A DNA stretch of 64,000 bases. Origin: DATFVA01 sp963839165 (GTDB lineage: Bacteria; Bacteroidota; Ignavibacteria; Ignavibacteriales; Ignavibacteriaceae). Every line of letters begins with the position of its first letter. The first letter of the stretch is position 1. The notes beneath the pieces are model-generated. The model did no database searches and was not told the origin of the DNA. It saw only the letters and a program-made list of their open reading frames with translations. Positions 8,713 through 17,564 of the stretch are shown here, piece after piece. The translations under genes and the position numbers were made by a program. The stretch covers positions 124,001-188,000 of the forward strand of contig CAWIUG010000049.1 in assembly GCA_963839165.1 (NCBI GenBank), read 5' to 3'.

Positions 8713-9423
8713 TTAAGCCGATAAAAGGATTTTTTTAATATGAGGCTTTTCAAACATTAAATAAAAAATATACATCAGTACCTGATTAAGAAATATAAAA
8801 GCTATACCTGGTACAGACGCACTTAAGATGGCAGTACCATACCCGCTTGCCTGCCCGATAGAATACATGGGATTTGAAAGAAAGTTGTAAGGTCCTTCTT
8901 TCCTGAACTCACCTATTTTTCGGCCAAGGAATAAATCCTTGTAATAATAAACATCTATCCCGATAATCAAAGCCGACCAGATGTTTGTTACCAGCCCTAT
9001 TATAATAATTGGTATTCCAACGAAGGAAAGAAGAAGTGGATTTTTTAGGAATGAAGGAAATAATATTCCAATAGATTTATTTACAAGCAGTGTGAAACCT
9101 GTGGCACTCAGGAAAAAAAGAATTGCGGTAGTCGATTGATATATCTCATATCCCTGTTGTTCTCCAAAATTCTGCTTTAGATGATAGGCAATACCTTTTC
9201 TGGTGAAGCTGAAGAACAGGAAAACGTACCTGGTGCAGAAGATAGTTAGAAAAATTATCAGGGCAATAATAAAATTTATTTTATCAGCAATTAAAAACCT
9301 GCCGGTAAACACTGCTGCAATAAGGAATAACACCATAATTCTGAGCGGATTTATTTTATCCAGTAGGATTCCCGACATCGCGAAGATAACAGTTATAAGC
9401 TTCCTCAATCTTTTTTTTATCAT
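8713..9423 (-). CDS. Membrane methyltransferase-like protein (PEMT/ICMT family)
   Basis: A roughly 236-residue protein with five or six hydrophobic helices. Near the C terminus it has GPYNFLSNPMYSIGQASGYG and, after two helices, FEKPHIKK, the two-part pattern (GPY-x-x-x-x-NPMY ... E-x-x-x) of the isoprenylcysteine carboxyl methyltransferase / phosphatidylethanolamine N-methyltransferase superfamily, which binds S-adenosylmethionine at the membrane. The substrate is unknown; a lipid head group is a reasonable guess. I prefer ATG 9423, ten bases after an AAAGG; a TTG at 9432 adds three residues. It follows the tRNA-Leu in the opposite sense to reading order and stands as a single gene. Confidence 0.65.
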   Translation of the reverse strand: MIKKRLRKLITVIFAMSGILLDKINPLRIMVLFLIAAVFTGRFLIADKINFIIALIIFLTIFCTRYVFLFFSFTRKGIAYHLKQNFGEQQGYEIYQSTTAILFFLSATGFTLLVNKSIGILFPSFLKNPLLLSFVGIPIIIIGLVTNIWSALIIGIDVYYYKDLFLGRKIGEFRKEGPYNFLSNPMYSIGQASGYGTAILSASVPGIAFIFLNQVLMYIFYLMFEKPHIKKILLSA

Positions 9424-10007
9424 ACGTCTCAATACCTTTCCATCTAAGCATTACATAATACATCCAACCTGAATATATTTTTTTTAATGCTCTCACAAAG
9501 TGACATTAGAAATAATTTTTTCTCCTTTTAATTCAGAGCACAAGCCTGAGATAGCTGCCTCTTTGCCAGGCTGGGAGGATAGGATCATTAGGAAGATCCC
9601 TAATGAATAAATTCTGTTAGAGCTAATGTGAAACAAGTCGTGAAACTGACAAAACTGTCATACTTTTTTAGGCAGTGTTTGTCTCGGGGTTATCCCGTAT
9701 TTGTCTCGGGGAAGCAGGCCTCGTGGAACATACCGTGAAACTGACAAAATGTCATACCAATAAAATGAAAATTGTATACTCTATTCATCTCTATCAGAAA
9801 TTTGGCTAAACTTAATCCTTCAACACCAGATTCTCATCAAATTGCTGTATGCGGTATGCTCGGGAAAATGTTAAATTTCCACAGTTTTTATTATCTTTGA
9901 AGTTCAATATTTGAAAAAAAAGCAGGCGGGTGCGGTAGGTAAAGGCAGTGTGCTTTCTGTTACCCCACATCTGCTCTTATATTTAATTAACAGAACCAGA
10001 GGAAAAA
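9424..10007. other. Intergenic region upstream of tig
   Basis: Nearly 600 bases between divergent genes. It holds the dispersed repeat described separately (9639-9757), a perfect 7-bp inverted repeat CATTAGG/CCTAATG (9586-9605, loop six bases, no adjoining T-run), and TATCTTTG at 9892-9899, which resembles the Bacteroidota -7 element TAnnTTTG and could belong to the tig promoter, although no convincing -33 partner is present. AGAGGA (9998-10003) precedes the tig start. Confidence 0.5.
9639..9757 (+). repeat. Dispersed repeat unit, copy A
   Basis: Two direct copies of CGTGAAACTGACAAAA-(C)-TGTCATAC (9639-9663 and 9734-9757) flank a GC-richer core. Each contains the near-palindrome TGACAAAATGTCA, the first copy with one extra C. 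The core has TTTGTCTCGGGG twice (9678-9689 and 9700-9711) and GGGGTTATCCCGTATTT between. A related unit occurs at 53879-54033 with the same order of elements. Confidence 0.7.
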
Positions 10008-11327
10008 TTGGAAGTTAAAGTTAATGAGATATCCGTTTCGGAAAATGAAGTGGAAGTCACAATGTCATACGACGAAATAAAACAGGATATCGATAGCGAA
10101 GTTAAGAAACAAGTAAAAAAGATCCAGGTACCAGGCTTCAGGAAGGGTAAGGTTCCCCTCCCGATGATCAAAAAGATGTACGGAGATGCGCTGGAATATG
10201 AGGCTTCTGAAAAGGTAGCCAACAGCAATTTCTGGAAGGTAGTGAAGGATAAAAATCTTCAGCCAATCGGTCAGCCGGTACTTTCTGATATTAAGTTCAA
10301 CGCTGGTGAGGATTTTCATTTTAAGGTTCATTATGAGGTTATACCTCAGCTTGATGTTAAGGGATATAAAGATATTAGTTTTGATATTCCCGATTTCAAG
10401 GTGAAGGATGAGGAGATTGAACATGAAATAATGCATGCTCAGAAAGCTAATGCATCCCAGGTTGAGGAAAAGGTTGTTGGTGAGGATAATAACTATGTAC
10501 TAAAGCTGAATCTTCAGAGGCTGAATGATAAAGGTGAACCCTATGAAGGCAGCAAACCAGAGACATTCGATGTTGATCTTTCAAATGAGAATGTTCAGAA
10601 AGATATTGTTGAAAAGTCGAAAGGTAAAAAAACCGGCGACACGTTCGAGTTTACTTTTTCAGATGAACGGAAAGTAAAAAACGATAAAGGTGAAGAGGAA
10701 ACCCAGAAAGAGGAGTTCCTTTATAAGGCTGAGATTATGGATATTAAGAAATATCTGCTGCCTGAGCTTAATGAGGAGTTCCTGAAAAAGATTACTAATA
10801 ATAAAATTGATAATGAGAAGGATTTCAGGGAAAATATCAGTGCGGATATTCAGAAATACTATGACCAGAAAACTGATGAGATTACACGCGATAAGCTGAT
10901 CCAGGAGATCGTGAAAACCAACGATTTTACTCCCCCTGCATCGCTCGTTAACAACTTCCTGAGCGACCTGATTGAACGCGAGGAACAGGAGGTAAAGAAG
11001 CAGGGCCACCGCAAATATAACCGCGAGGAGGCTGCTAAACGTCTCCGCAGCTATGCAGAATATGAGGTAAAGTGGTACCTGATAAAGAATGAGATTGAGA
11101 AGAAGGAAAATATTGAAGTAACTGATGATGATCTGCAGGAACTTGTGAAGAAGGATGCAGAGAAAACGGGTCTGCCCGAGGATAAATTGCTCAATTACTA
11201 TAAATCGTCTAACTTCACTGAGAAAATGAGAGATCAGAAGCTGCTTGACTTCCTGAAGGAGAATAATAAGATTAACAGAGTAGATCCTTCGAAATTAATA
11301 AATACTAAAACAGAGGAAACTAAATGA
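10008..11327 (+). CDS. tig: Trigger factor, ribosome-associated chaperone and peptidyl-prolyl isomerase
   Basis: Binds the ribosome exit tunnel and holds nascent chains. The 439-residue length is normal. The N-terminal ribosome-binding domain has the loop signature VPGFRKGKVPLPMIKKMYG (about residues 42-60), followed by a diverged PPIase/FKBP-like domain (about 150-245) and the helical C-terminal domain with its charged tail. The start is an unusual TTG at 10008, decided by AGAGGA five bases upstream and by the position of the family's N terminus (MEVKVNEIS...). The gene overlaps clpP by four bases, the common tig-clpP arrangement linking folding and proteolysis. The PPIase domain lacks an obvious intact FKBP core, so isomerase activity is uncertain. 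Confidence 0.96.
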   Translation: MEVKVNEISVSENEVEVTMSYDEIKQDIDSEVKKQVKKIQVPGFRKGKVPLPMIKKMYGDALEYEASEKVANSNFWKVVKDKNLQPIGQPVLSDIKFNAGEDFHFKVHYEVIPQLDVKGYKDISFDIPDFKVKDEEIEHEIMHAQKANASQVEEKVVGEDNNYVLKLNLQRLNDKGEPYEGSKPETFDVDLSNENVQKDIVEKSKGKKTGDTFEFTFSDERKVKNDKGEEETQKEEFLYKAEIMDIKKYLLPELNEEFLKKITNNKIDNEKDFRENISADIQKYYDQKTDEITRDKLIQEIVKTNDFTPPASLVNNFLSDLIEREEQEVKKQGHRKYNREEAAKRLRSYAEYEVKWYLIKNEIEKKENIEVTDDDLQELVKKDAEKTGLPEDKLLNYYKSSNFTEKMRDQKLLDFLKENNKINRVDPSKLINTKTEETK

Positions 11328-11956
11328 CAAAACATCCTGAAATTTTTAACCAGCTGGTACCCTATGTCATCGAACAGACAGGCCGCGGGGAACGCGGGAT
11401 GGATATTTTTTCCCGTCTGCTTCGTGAAAGGATAATTTTCATAGGAACTCCTATAGATGATCATATTGCGAGTCTGATTATAGCTCAGCTTATATTCCTT
11501 GAGGCTGAGGATTCTGATAAGGACATTAATGTTTATATTAATTCACCTGGTGGAAGTGTTACTGCAGGACTGGCAATTTATGATACAATGAAATATGTTA
11601 AACCTGATGTGTCTACTATCTGCGTTGGCATGGCTGCTAGTATGGGAGCTATTCTGCTTGCCGGTGGTGCAGCAGGTAAACGTACCTCACTGCCAAATGC
11701 AAAGATTATGATCCATCAACCCTGGGTAGGCGGATTGCAGGGACAAACTTCCGATATCGAAATTCACGCGAAGGAAATGCTGAAGACCCGTGATACTCTT
11801 TATAAGATACTTGCTGAACATACAGGAAAATCTGTTGAACAGATTACCAAAGATTGCGACAGGGATTATTTCCTTTCTGCCCAGGAAGCAAAAAGCTATA
11901 AATTGATAGATAATATTATTGAGAAGAGAATTCCTCTTACAGATAATAAAAAATAA
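11324..11956 (+). CDS. clpP: ATP-dependent Clp protease proteolytic subunit
   Basis: A 210-residue ClpP serine peptidase, which forms the tetradecameric barrel fed by Clp ATPases in the cytoplasm. The catalytic triad is visible: Ser106 in GMAASMGA, His131 in MIHQPWVGG and the aspartate near 180 in DCDRDYFLSA. The glycine-rich NSPGGSVTAG loop is also intact. Its ATG overlaps the tig stop (ATGA), so the two are translationally coupled. A strong rho-independent terminator follows at once (11964-11996), which makes tig-clpP a closed operon; the usual clpX is not next to it here. Confidence 0.98.
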   Translation: MTKHPEIFNQLVPYVIEQTGRGERGMDIFSRLLRERIIFIGTPIDDHIASLIIAQLIFLEAEDSDKDINVYINSPGGSVTAGLAIYDTMKYVKPDVSTICVGMAASMGAILLAGGAAGKRTSLPNAKIMIHQPWVGGLQGQTSDIEIHAKEMLKTRDTLYKILAEHTGKSVEQITKDCDRDYFLSAQEAKSYKLIDNIIEKRIPLTDNKK

Positions 11957-11963
11957 ATTTAAT

Positions 11964-11996
11964 AAGGGATTGGGTTATCTCAATCCCTTTTCCTTC
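11964..11996 (+). terminator. Rho-independent terminator after clpP
   Basis: AAGGGATTG (11964-11972) pairs perfectly with CAATCCCTT (11981-11989) around an eight-base loop, and a T-rich run (TTTCCTTCTT) follows. It begins eight bases after the clpP stop. Confidence 0.9.
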
Positions 11997-12031
11997 TTAT
12001 ATTACCACTAGTATTTTCACTTCTTTTTCAA

Positions 12032-13561
12032 ATGAACATATTTAACCCACATATAAGTACAGCCTTACTAATTCTATTTATCGTAATGTGCTTTCCTGCA
12101 CAATTTTCTGCTCAGCAAACAGAAACGGAAGTGAAAAGGAAAAACATACTTACGGTACATATGGATGCTGCCTTAAGAAAAAAAGAAGATAAGTTAAAGA
12201 GGACCCTCGATGTATACCTTGAAGAGTTCAGGACGAACAAACTTGTTCCCGGAATCTCGGCTGGTGTAGCTCTGGAGGGAGAGATCTTCTGGCTGGGTAG
12301 ATCCGGAGTTGGAGATGTCGAAAACAATTCACCCGTAACTGACAGCACTCTTTTCAGAATAGCTTCTATATCGAAATCCATTACGGCAGTTGCAGTCATG
12401 CAGCTTGTTGAGAAAGGAAAAATAAAGCTGGATAATGACGCCCGCATTTATATCCCCTATTTCCCAAAGAAGAAGTGGAAGTTTACTGTACGTCAGCTTA
12501 TGAATCATACTGCCGGTATTCGCAACTATTACAGGGGTGAATTCGATGATACAAAACATTACGCTACGATTAAGGATGCAGTCGACATTGTCAGCAAGGA
12601 TACATTGGCTTACAAACCCGGAACTAAATACGTCTATACAACTCTTGGTTATAACCTGCTGGGATCGATCATAGAAAATGTATCCGGTCAATCATATGCC
12701 GATTATCTTAAGAAAAATATTTTCGATCCCGCACAAATGAATTCAACTATTCCCGATTACCAGCAGCGAATCATTCATCACCGCGCGGGGATGTACGATA
12801 GGAACAAGTACAGAATACTTAAGAATGCTCCGCTTGCTGATCTGAGTAATAAATACCCCGGGGGAGGTCTGCTGTCTACTTCCGGAGATCTGCTCAGGTT
12901 TGCTGTAAGTCTGCTTGAGGGTAAGCTGATCAAACCCGAAATACTGGATTCAATGCTGGTACCGACCAGGCTTAGGAGTGGTACATTGGTCAACTATGGT
13001 CTCGGATTCTCTCTGGGGAAGGATAACTCCGGAAGAAAATATTTTGCCCATGAAGGATATGATGGTACTTCACTCATCCTTGTTTATCCTGAAGAAAAAC
13101 TTGCTGCAGTCGATCTGCTTAATATAAGAGACAGAAATAATCGGAATGCTGCTTTCGATCTTGCTTCCATCGTTCTCGATGATGTGGTTATTTCTCCCAC
13201 TGCTCAGCTTTCTGACAGACTGATGTCGATATACAGAGCAGCCGGAATTGATTCTGTTATTATTGAATATAGAAAAATCTCTGTTGATTCCTCAATTAAC
13301 TACGATGTTTCACTCCACGAGTTATGTGTGTTCGGATACGATCTGCTCGGTATAAATAAAACTTCTGACGCTATAAGGTATTTACGGTTTGTGGCAGTGC
13401 ATTTCCCGGATCAGGCTAAGCCACTTGTGGCTCTTGCTGATGCATATTATAAAGATGGTAATATGGGACTTGCTTTGCGGCACTACAGACTGGCGTTTAA
13501 AACAGAGCGAACCAACGTTTATGCACTCAGTATGATACGCAAAATCACCCGTTCTAAGTGA
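12032..13561 (+). CDS. Secreted serine hydrolase, class C beta-lactamase/LACTB-like, with TPR-like tail
   Basis: A 509-residue exported protein with an N-terminal signal sequence ending near FPAQFSAQQ. The serine hydrolase (beta-lactamase-related, Pfam family Beta-lactamase) core has SISK at the nucleophile (RIASISKSITAVAVM), YTTLGYNLLG in place of the canonical YxN, as in mitochondrial LACTB-type proteins, and HEG in YFAHEGYDG for the third motif. A C-terminal part (about 430-509) has tetratricopeptide-like helices (AIRYLRFVAVHFPDQAKPLVAL). It is more likely a peptidase or esterase than an antibiotic-resistance enzyme. No Shine-Dalgarno is visible before the ATG. It stands as a single gene after the clpP terminator. 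Confidence 0.85.
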   Translation: MNIFNPHISTALLILFIVMCFPAQFSAQQTETEVKRKNILTVHMDAALRKKEDKLKRTLDVYLEEFRTNKLVPGISAGVALEGEIFWLGRSGVGDVENNSPVTDSTLFRIASISKSITAVAVMQLVEKGKIKLDNDARIYIPYFPKKKWKFTVRQLMNHTAGIRNYYRGEFDDTKHYATIKDAVDIVSKDTLAYKPGTKYVYTTLGYNLLGSIIENVSGQSYADYLKKNIFDPAQMNSTIPDYQQRIIHHRAGMYDRNKYRILKNAPLADLSNKYPGGGLLSTSGDLLRFAVSLLEGKLIKPEILDSMLVPTRLRSGTLVNYGLGFSLGKDNSGRKYFAHEGYDGTSLILVYPEEKLAAVDLLNIRDRNNRNAAFDLASIVLDDVVISPTAQLSDRLMSIYRAAGIDSVIIEYRKISVDSSINYDVSLHELCVFGYDLLGINKTSDAIRYLRFVAVHFPDQAKPLVALADAYYKDGNMGLALRHYRLAFKTERTNVYALSMIRKITRSK

Positions 13562-13649
13562 TATGAAGTAAACCGGAAATATTTTCCTTGCATTCCTTAA
13601 CTTTAGTCTACAAATTAGTGACTAGAGCTTAACAAACTGAAAAATAAAA

Positions 13650-14747
13650 ATGATAGGACACAGATTTACGGAATTTATTCCGGGAAGCAGCGGTGAGAAC
13701 CGCTTTGAAGACCTTCTGAAGATATTTTTGCAATTGCTTACTATTACTTCAGGAGACGTTAGCGAGGCGCTTGACTGGATGAATGAGCTTGACAAGAAGT
13801 ATAACCTTACGGATAATAACTACGGGATGGGCGACTTCATAGATGAACTGAAGGATAAGAACTATATTGAAGAAGATTCAGATAAAGATATTTTTGTAAT
13901 TACTGCGAAGAGTGAACAGTCGATACGAAAGCAGTCGCTTGAAGAGATCTTTGGAAAGTTGAAAAAAACAAAACGAGGAAACCATAGAACTCCATATTCC
14001 GGTAGCGGTGATGAACTTACTTCAGACAGACGGGAATTCAGCTTCGGAGACACTATGGATCAGATCGATGTCACTAGTTCTATAAAGAATTCTCAGATCA
14101 ATCATGGTATAGATGATTTCAAACTTACTGAGGATGATCTCGAGGTTGAAGAAAAAGATTTTAAGGCACTTACTTCCACTGTATTGATGATTGATATTTC
14201 TCATTCTATGATTCTTTATGGAGAGGATCGGATTACTCCCGCAAAAAAGGTTGCAATGGCGCTTTCTGAACTTATCACTACCAAATATCCAAAGGATACT
14301 CTCGATATTATAGTTTTTGGAAACGATGCCTGGCCTATCGCAATAAAGGATTTGCCCTACCTCCAGGTAGGACCTTATCATACTAACACTGTTGCGGGAA
14401 TTGACCTTGCATTAAATATTTTGAGAAGAAGAAAAACATCTAATAAACAAATATTCATGATCACAGATGGTAAACCAACCTGTCTGAAAGAAGGTGCGCG
14501 ATATTATAAAAACAGTTTCGGTTTGGACAGGAAGATCGTAAACAAAACACTCGACCAGGCTGCCAGATGTAGAAAACTTGGTATTATAATAACCACTTTT
14601 ATGATTGCCCGTGATCCTTACCTTCAGCAGTTTGTTAGAGAGTTCACCGCCACAAATAAGGGCCGCGCATTTTATAGCAGTCTTACCGGACTCGGAGAGT
14701 ATATTTTTGAAGATTATATCCGAAACCGTCGACGCAGGATGAAATAA
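13650..14747 (+). CDS. VWA-domain protein, partner of the following AAA+ ATPase
   Basis: A 365-residue cytoplasmic protein. The N-terminal 170 residues are charged and of unknown fold. The C-terminal von Willebrand A domain has the metal-ion-dependent adhesion motif DISHS (182-186), a conserved Thr in the loop around HTNTVAGIDLAL, and MITDGKPT. It is followed 38 bases later by a ChlI/MoxR-like AAA+ gene, an association typical of chaperone-like pairs in which the VWA protein presents a metal-binding surface to a target while the ATPase drives remodelling. The target is unknown. A magnesium chelatase role is unlikely because no chelatase or (bacterio)chlorophyll genes are nearby. Confidence 0.85.
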   Translation: MIGHRFTEFIPGSSGENRFEDLLKIFLQLLTITSGDVSEALDWMNELDKKYNLTDNNYGMGDFIDELKDKNYIEEDSDKDIFVITAKSEQSIRKQSLEEIFGKLKKTKRGNHRTPYSGSGDELTSDRREFSFGDTMDQIDVTSSIKNSQINHGIDDFKLTEDDLEVEEKDFKALTSTVLMIDISHSMILYGEDRITPAKKVAMALSELITTKYPKDTLDIIVFGNDAWPIAIKDLPYLQVGPYHTNTVAGIDLALNILRRRKTSNKQIFMITDGKPTCLKEGARYYKNSFGLDRKIVNKTLDQAARCRKLGIIITTFMIARDPYLQQFVREFTATNKGRAFYSSLTGLGEYIFEDYIRNRRRRMK

Positions 14748-14785
14748 TCTTCCACTTTCATTTTTTATAACAAAAAGGAGTTTTG

Positions 14786-16297
14786 ATGAATTCAGTCTCG
14801 ATATCTTCGCTTGGAGAACTTAAAAAAAGCGGTTATAAGACACGATCTATTAAAAATGAACTGAGAGAGAATCTTATCTGTTCCCTTCAGAAGGGTGAGA
14901 ATCCTTTTGAGGGCATCATCGGTTATGAAGAAACTGTTATCCCTGACATCCAAACAGCCATTCTTTCTCGTCATAACATAATCCTGCTTGGTCTGCGGGG
15001 ACAGGCAAAAACAAAGATAGCGCGCCTGTTGATAAACCTGCTCGATGAATATATTCCTGTTTTAAAAGACAGCGATTTGAATGAAGACCCTTTCAACCCC
15101 ATTTCAAGTATCTCAAGGGAAATTGTGGAGAAAGAAGGAGATAACACAAAGATTGAATGGATGCACAGGTCCGAGCGTTATACGGAAAAGCTGGCAACAC
15201 CCGACGTTTCTGTAGCAGATCTGATTGGTGATGTTGATCCTATTAAAGCTGCAGCGCTGAAGCTCCCCTATTCGGATGAGAGAGTTATTCATTTCGGATT
15301 GATCCCAAGATCTCATCGCGGGATATTCGTAATTAATGAACTCCCGGATCTACAGGCGAGAATACAGGTTGCCCTGTTTAATATTCTGCAGGAGAATGAT
15401 ATCCAGATACGGGGATTTAAGGTCCGGCTTCCACTGGATATACAATTTTTATTTACAGCTAACCCTGAGGATTATACTAATCGAGGCTCTATCGTAACTC
15501 CATTAAAGGATAGGATAGATAGTCAGATATTAACACATTACCCAAAGTCGATCCAGATATCGAGAACAATCACAGAGCAGGAAGCACGATCTGCTGATCA
15601 GCAGAAAAACCTTGTTCTTATTCACGATCTCCTGAAGGACCTTGTTGAGCAGATAGCTTTTGAAGCCCGTCAGAGCGAATATATAGATGCTAAGAGCGGA
15701 GTATCAGCCCGTTTGACGATTTCAGCTTTCGAAAACCTTGTAAGTACAGCTGAACGAAGAGCAATTATCAATAAGGAGACGGAGACCTTCGCAAGAATTT
15801 CCGACCTTTATGGTGTAATTCCGTCAATCACAGGAAAAATAGAACTGGTTTATGAGGGTGAGCAGGAAGGTCCTTCCAAAGTTGCTCATATTCTTATAAG
15901 TAAGGCGGTCAGGAGTATTTTTGCTGAGCACTTTCCCACTCCTGATAAACTTAAGAAAGCACAAAATACTAACATCTATCAGGAGATTACTAACTGGTTT
16001 AGTAAGGGTAATTTTGTGGATATCCTGAATGAACTCGATGAAAAAGAATATGCGGCGGCTTTGAATGAAGTACCCGGACTCTCAGACCTTGTAAAGAAGT
16101 ACTTTCCGAATGCAGATAAAAAACATCATATACTGTTGATGGAATTTGTATTGTATGGATTAACAGAGTATTCCCTGCTTAGCAGATTCAGGATGGAAAA
16201 AGGAGTCCAGTTTAAAGATATGCTGAGCTCAATGTTTACTATGTCTTCCGAAGATGAAGATGATATACCGGATGACGATACAGACCTTTATCGATAG
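14786..16297 (+). CDS. ChlI/MoxR-like AAA+ ATPase
   Basis: A 503-residue AAA+ protein of the magnesium-chelatase ChlI-like group. The Walker A segment reads GLRGQAKTK (69-77), with Ala instead of the last Gly before Lys, and the Walker B segment reads FVINE (181-185), with Asn in the position normally held by Asp. Sensor 1 (LFTANPEDYTNRG) and the downstream RDRI-like DRIDSQI stretch are intact. The C-terminal third is helical and ends in an acidic tail (SSEDEDDIPDDDTD). ATG at 14786 is chosen because AAGGAG lies five or six bases upstream; a TTG just before it is less likely. It is paired with the VWA gene upstream. Whether the changed Walker residues still allow hydrolysis cannot be told here. 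Confidence 0.85.
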   Translation: MNSVSISSLGELKKSGYKTRSIKNELRENLICSLQKGENPFEGIIGYEETVIPDIQTAILSRHNIILLGLRGQAKTKIARLLINLLDEYIPVLKDSDLNEDPFNPISSISREIVEKEGDNTKIEWMHRSERYTEKLATPDVSVADLIGDVDPIKAAALKLPYSDERVIHFGLIPRSHRGIFVINELPDLQARIQVALFNILQENDIQIRGFKVRLPLDIQFLFTANPEDYTNRGSIVTPLKDRIDSQILTHYPKSIQISRTITEQEARSADQQKNLVLIHDLLKDLVEQIAFEARQSEYIDAKSGVSARLTISAFENLVSTAERRAIINKETETFARISDLYGVIPSITGKIELVYEGEQEGPSKVAHILISKAVRSIFAEHFPTPDKLKKAQNTNIYQEITNWFSKGNFVDILNELDEKEYAAALNEVPGLSDLVKKYFPNADKKHHILLMEFVLYGLTEYSLLSRFRMEKGVQFKDMLSSMFTMSSEDEDDIPDDDTDLYR

Positions 16298-16371
16298 AAA
16301 CAGCATCAGGGTTTATTTTTTCGTCATTTCATTTTTATGTAACTTCAACTGAATGAATAAAATCATTTAGT

Positions 16372-17541
16372 ATGAAAGAAACTTCCCGAAAAAAAATTAT
16401 TATTGTCGGACCTGCCTATCCTTACAGAGGCGGTCCGGCTGCGTATGTTTCCTACCTCTACAATATTCTTAGTAAAAAATTCGATGTTAAAATATTTAAC
16501 TATACGCTCCTTTATCCGGATTTCCTGTTTCCCGGAACCACTCAATACGATGAAAGCAAAACAACATCGGTCGAAGTACCAAATGAGAGATATATAAATT
16601 CTATCTCCCCTTTCAACTGGGTAAAAACTGCTGAAAGGATAAAGGAGGAGAAGGCCGACCTCGTGGTGTTCGACTGGTGGCAGCCTTTTTTTGGTCCCTG
16701 CCACTATATAATTTCCTTTTTATTGAAGAAACAGTATAAGGGTAAAATTTTATTTATTACTGAGAATTTTATCTCTCATGAATCCAGATTCATAGATAGT
16801 TTTCTTACTAAACTTGGGTTGAGAAACGCTGACAGCTTTCTAACTTTGTCGGATGTTGTAGCAAAGGATCTTGAGAAGATATCTCATGGAAGAAAAATAT
16901 ACCGTTCATCCCTTCCTCCATTCGATTGCTATTTAACCGGAGACAACTTCAGTAAAAATGAAAGCAGAAAGGAATTGAATCTTTCAGATAACGATAAAGT
17001 TCTCTTGTTTTTCGGATATGTCCGAAAATATAAGGGACTGGATATTCTTATCGATGCCCTGCCCCGGGCCACAAAACTTATACCTGAACTTAAGCTTCTG
17101 ATCGTGGGTGAATTCTATGATGATGTTTCAAAGTATGTTAGTCAGGTGAAAAAATTAGGACTTCAGGAAAAAGTAATTATTGTAAATAAATTTGTGGCTA
17201 ACGAAGAAGTCGGCAAGTACTACACGGCGGCTGATGTAACTGTGCTTCCGTACAGAAGCGCTACTCAGAGTGCTGTGCTTAACGTTTCCTATAGTTTCGG
17301 AAAGCCGGTAATTGCTACAAAAGTAGGGGGACTAACTGAATTTGTAAAGAATAACTACACAGGGATTATCGTTGCCCCGGAAAGTAATGACGAAATTGCT
17401 GCAGGGATTATACAGTTTTTCAGATCAGTAAAGGAGATTGACTATAAGTCTAATATCCGTGAATATCTGAGGAACAGTGATTTTAATCAGCTTCCTGATT
17501 TATTTGAAAAGATCATTTATGATCATGAAGTCAATAGTTAG
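16372..17541 (+). CDS. Glycosyltransferase family 4 (GT-B fold)
   Basis: A 389-residue glycosyltransferase. The N-terminal Rossmann half starts IIIVGPAYPYRGGPAAYVSYL, the acceptor-side glycine-rich loop of GT4 enzymes. The C-terminal half has NDKVLLFFGYVRKYKGLDILIDAL, the common GT4 donor-domain entry, and LPYRSATQSAVLNVSYSFGKPVIATKVGGLTEFV, which includes the E-x7-E-like donor-binding region although the first Glu is replaced. It probably builds a cell-surface glycan or lipid-linked sugar in the cytoplasm; donor and acceptor are unknown. There is a 74-base gap after the AAA+ gene, and it converges on glgP. Its ATG lacks a clear Shine-Dalgarno. Confidence 0.88.
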   Translation: MKETSRKKIIIVGPAYPYRGGPAAYVSYLYNILSKKFDVKIFNYTLLYPDFLFPGTTQYDESKTTSVEVPNERYINSISPFNWVKTAERIKEEKADLVVFDWWQPFFGPCHYIISFLLKKQYKGKILFITENFISHESRFIDSFLTKLGLRNADSFLTLSDVVAKDLEKISHGRKIYRSSLPPFDCYLTGDNFSKNESRKELNLSDNDKVLLFFGYVRKYKGLDILIDALPRATKLIPELKLLIVGEFYDDVSKYVSQVKKLGLQEKVIIVNKFVANEEVGKYYTAADVTVLPYRSATQSAVLNVSYSFGKPVIATKVGGLTEFVKNNYTGIIVAPESNDEIAAGIIQFFRSVKEIDYKSNIREYLRNSDFNQLPDLFEKIIYDHEVNS

Positions 17542-17564
17542 TTTCTGTCATATAAATTACCGTA

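Noticed and set aside
9586..9605. CATTAGG/CCTAATG inverted repeat as a terminator for the methyltransferase-like gene or tig
   Set aside because: It lies upstream of both divergent genes and has no adjoining T-run.
9639..9757. CRISPR-like direct repeats
   Set aside because: Only two copies with a non-unique core between them, no regular spacer length and no cas genes.
12032..13561. Antibiotic-resistance class C beta-lactamase
   Set aside because: The YxN motif is YTT as in LACTB-like hydrolases, a TPR-like tail is present, and no regulator such as ampR is adjacent.
13650..16297. Magnesium chelatase for (bacterio)chlorophyll synthesis
   Set aside because: No large chelatase subunit or pigment genes are present and the VWA/AAA+ pair is of the general chaperone type.
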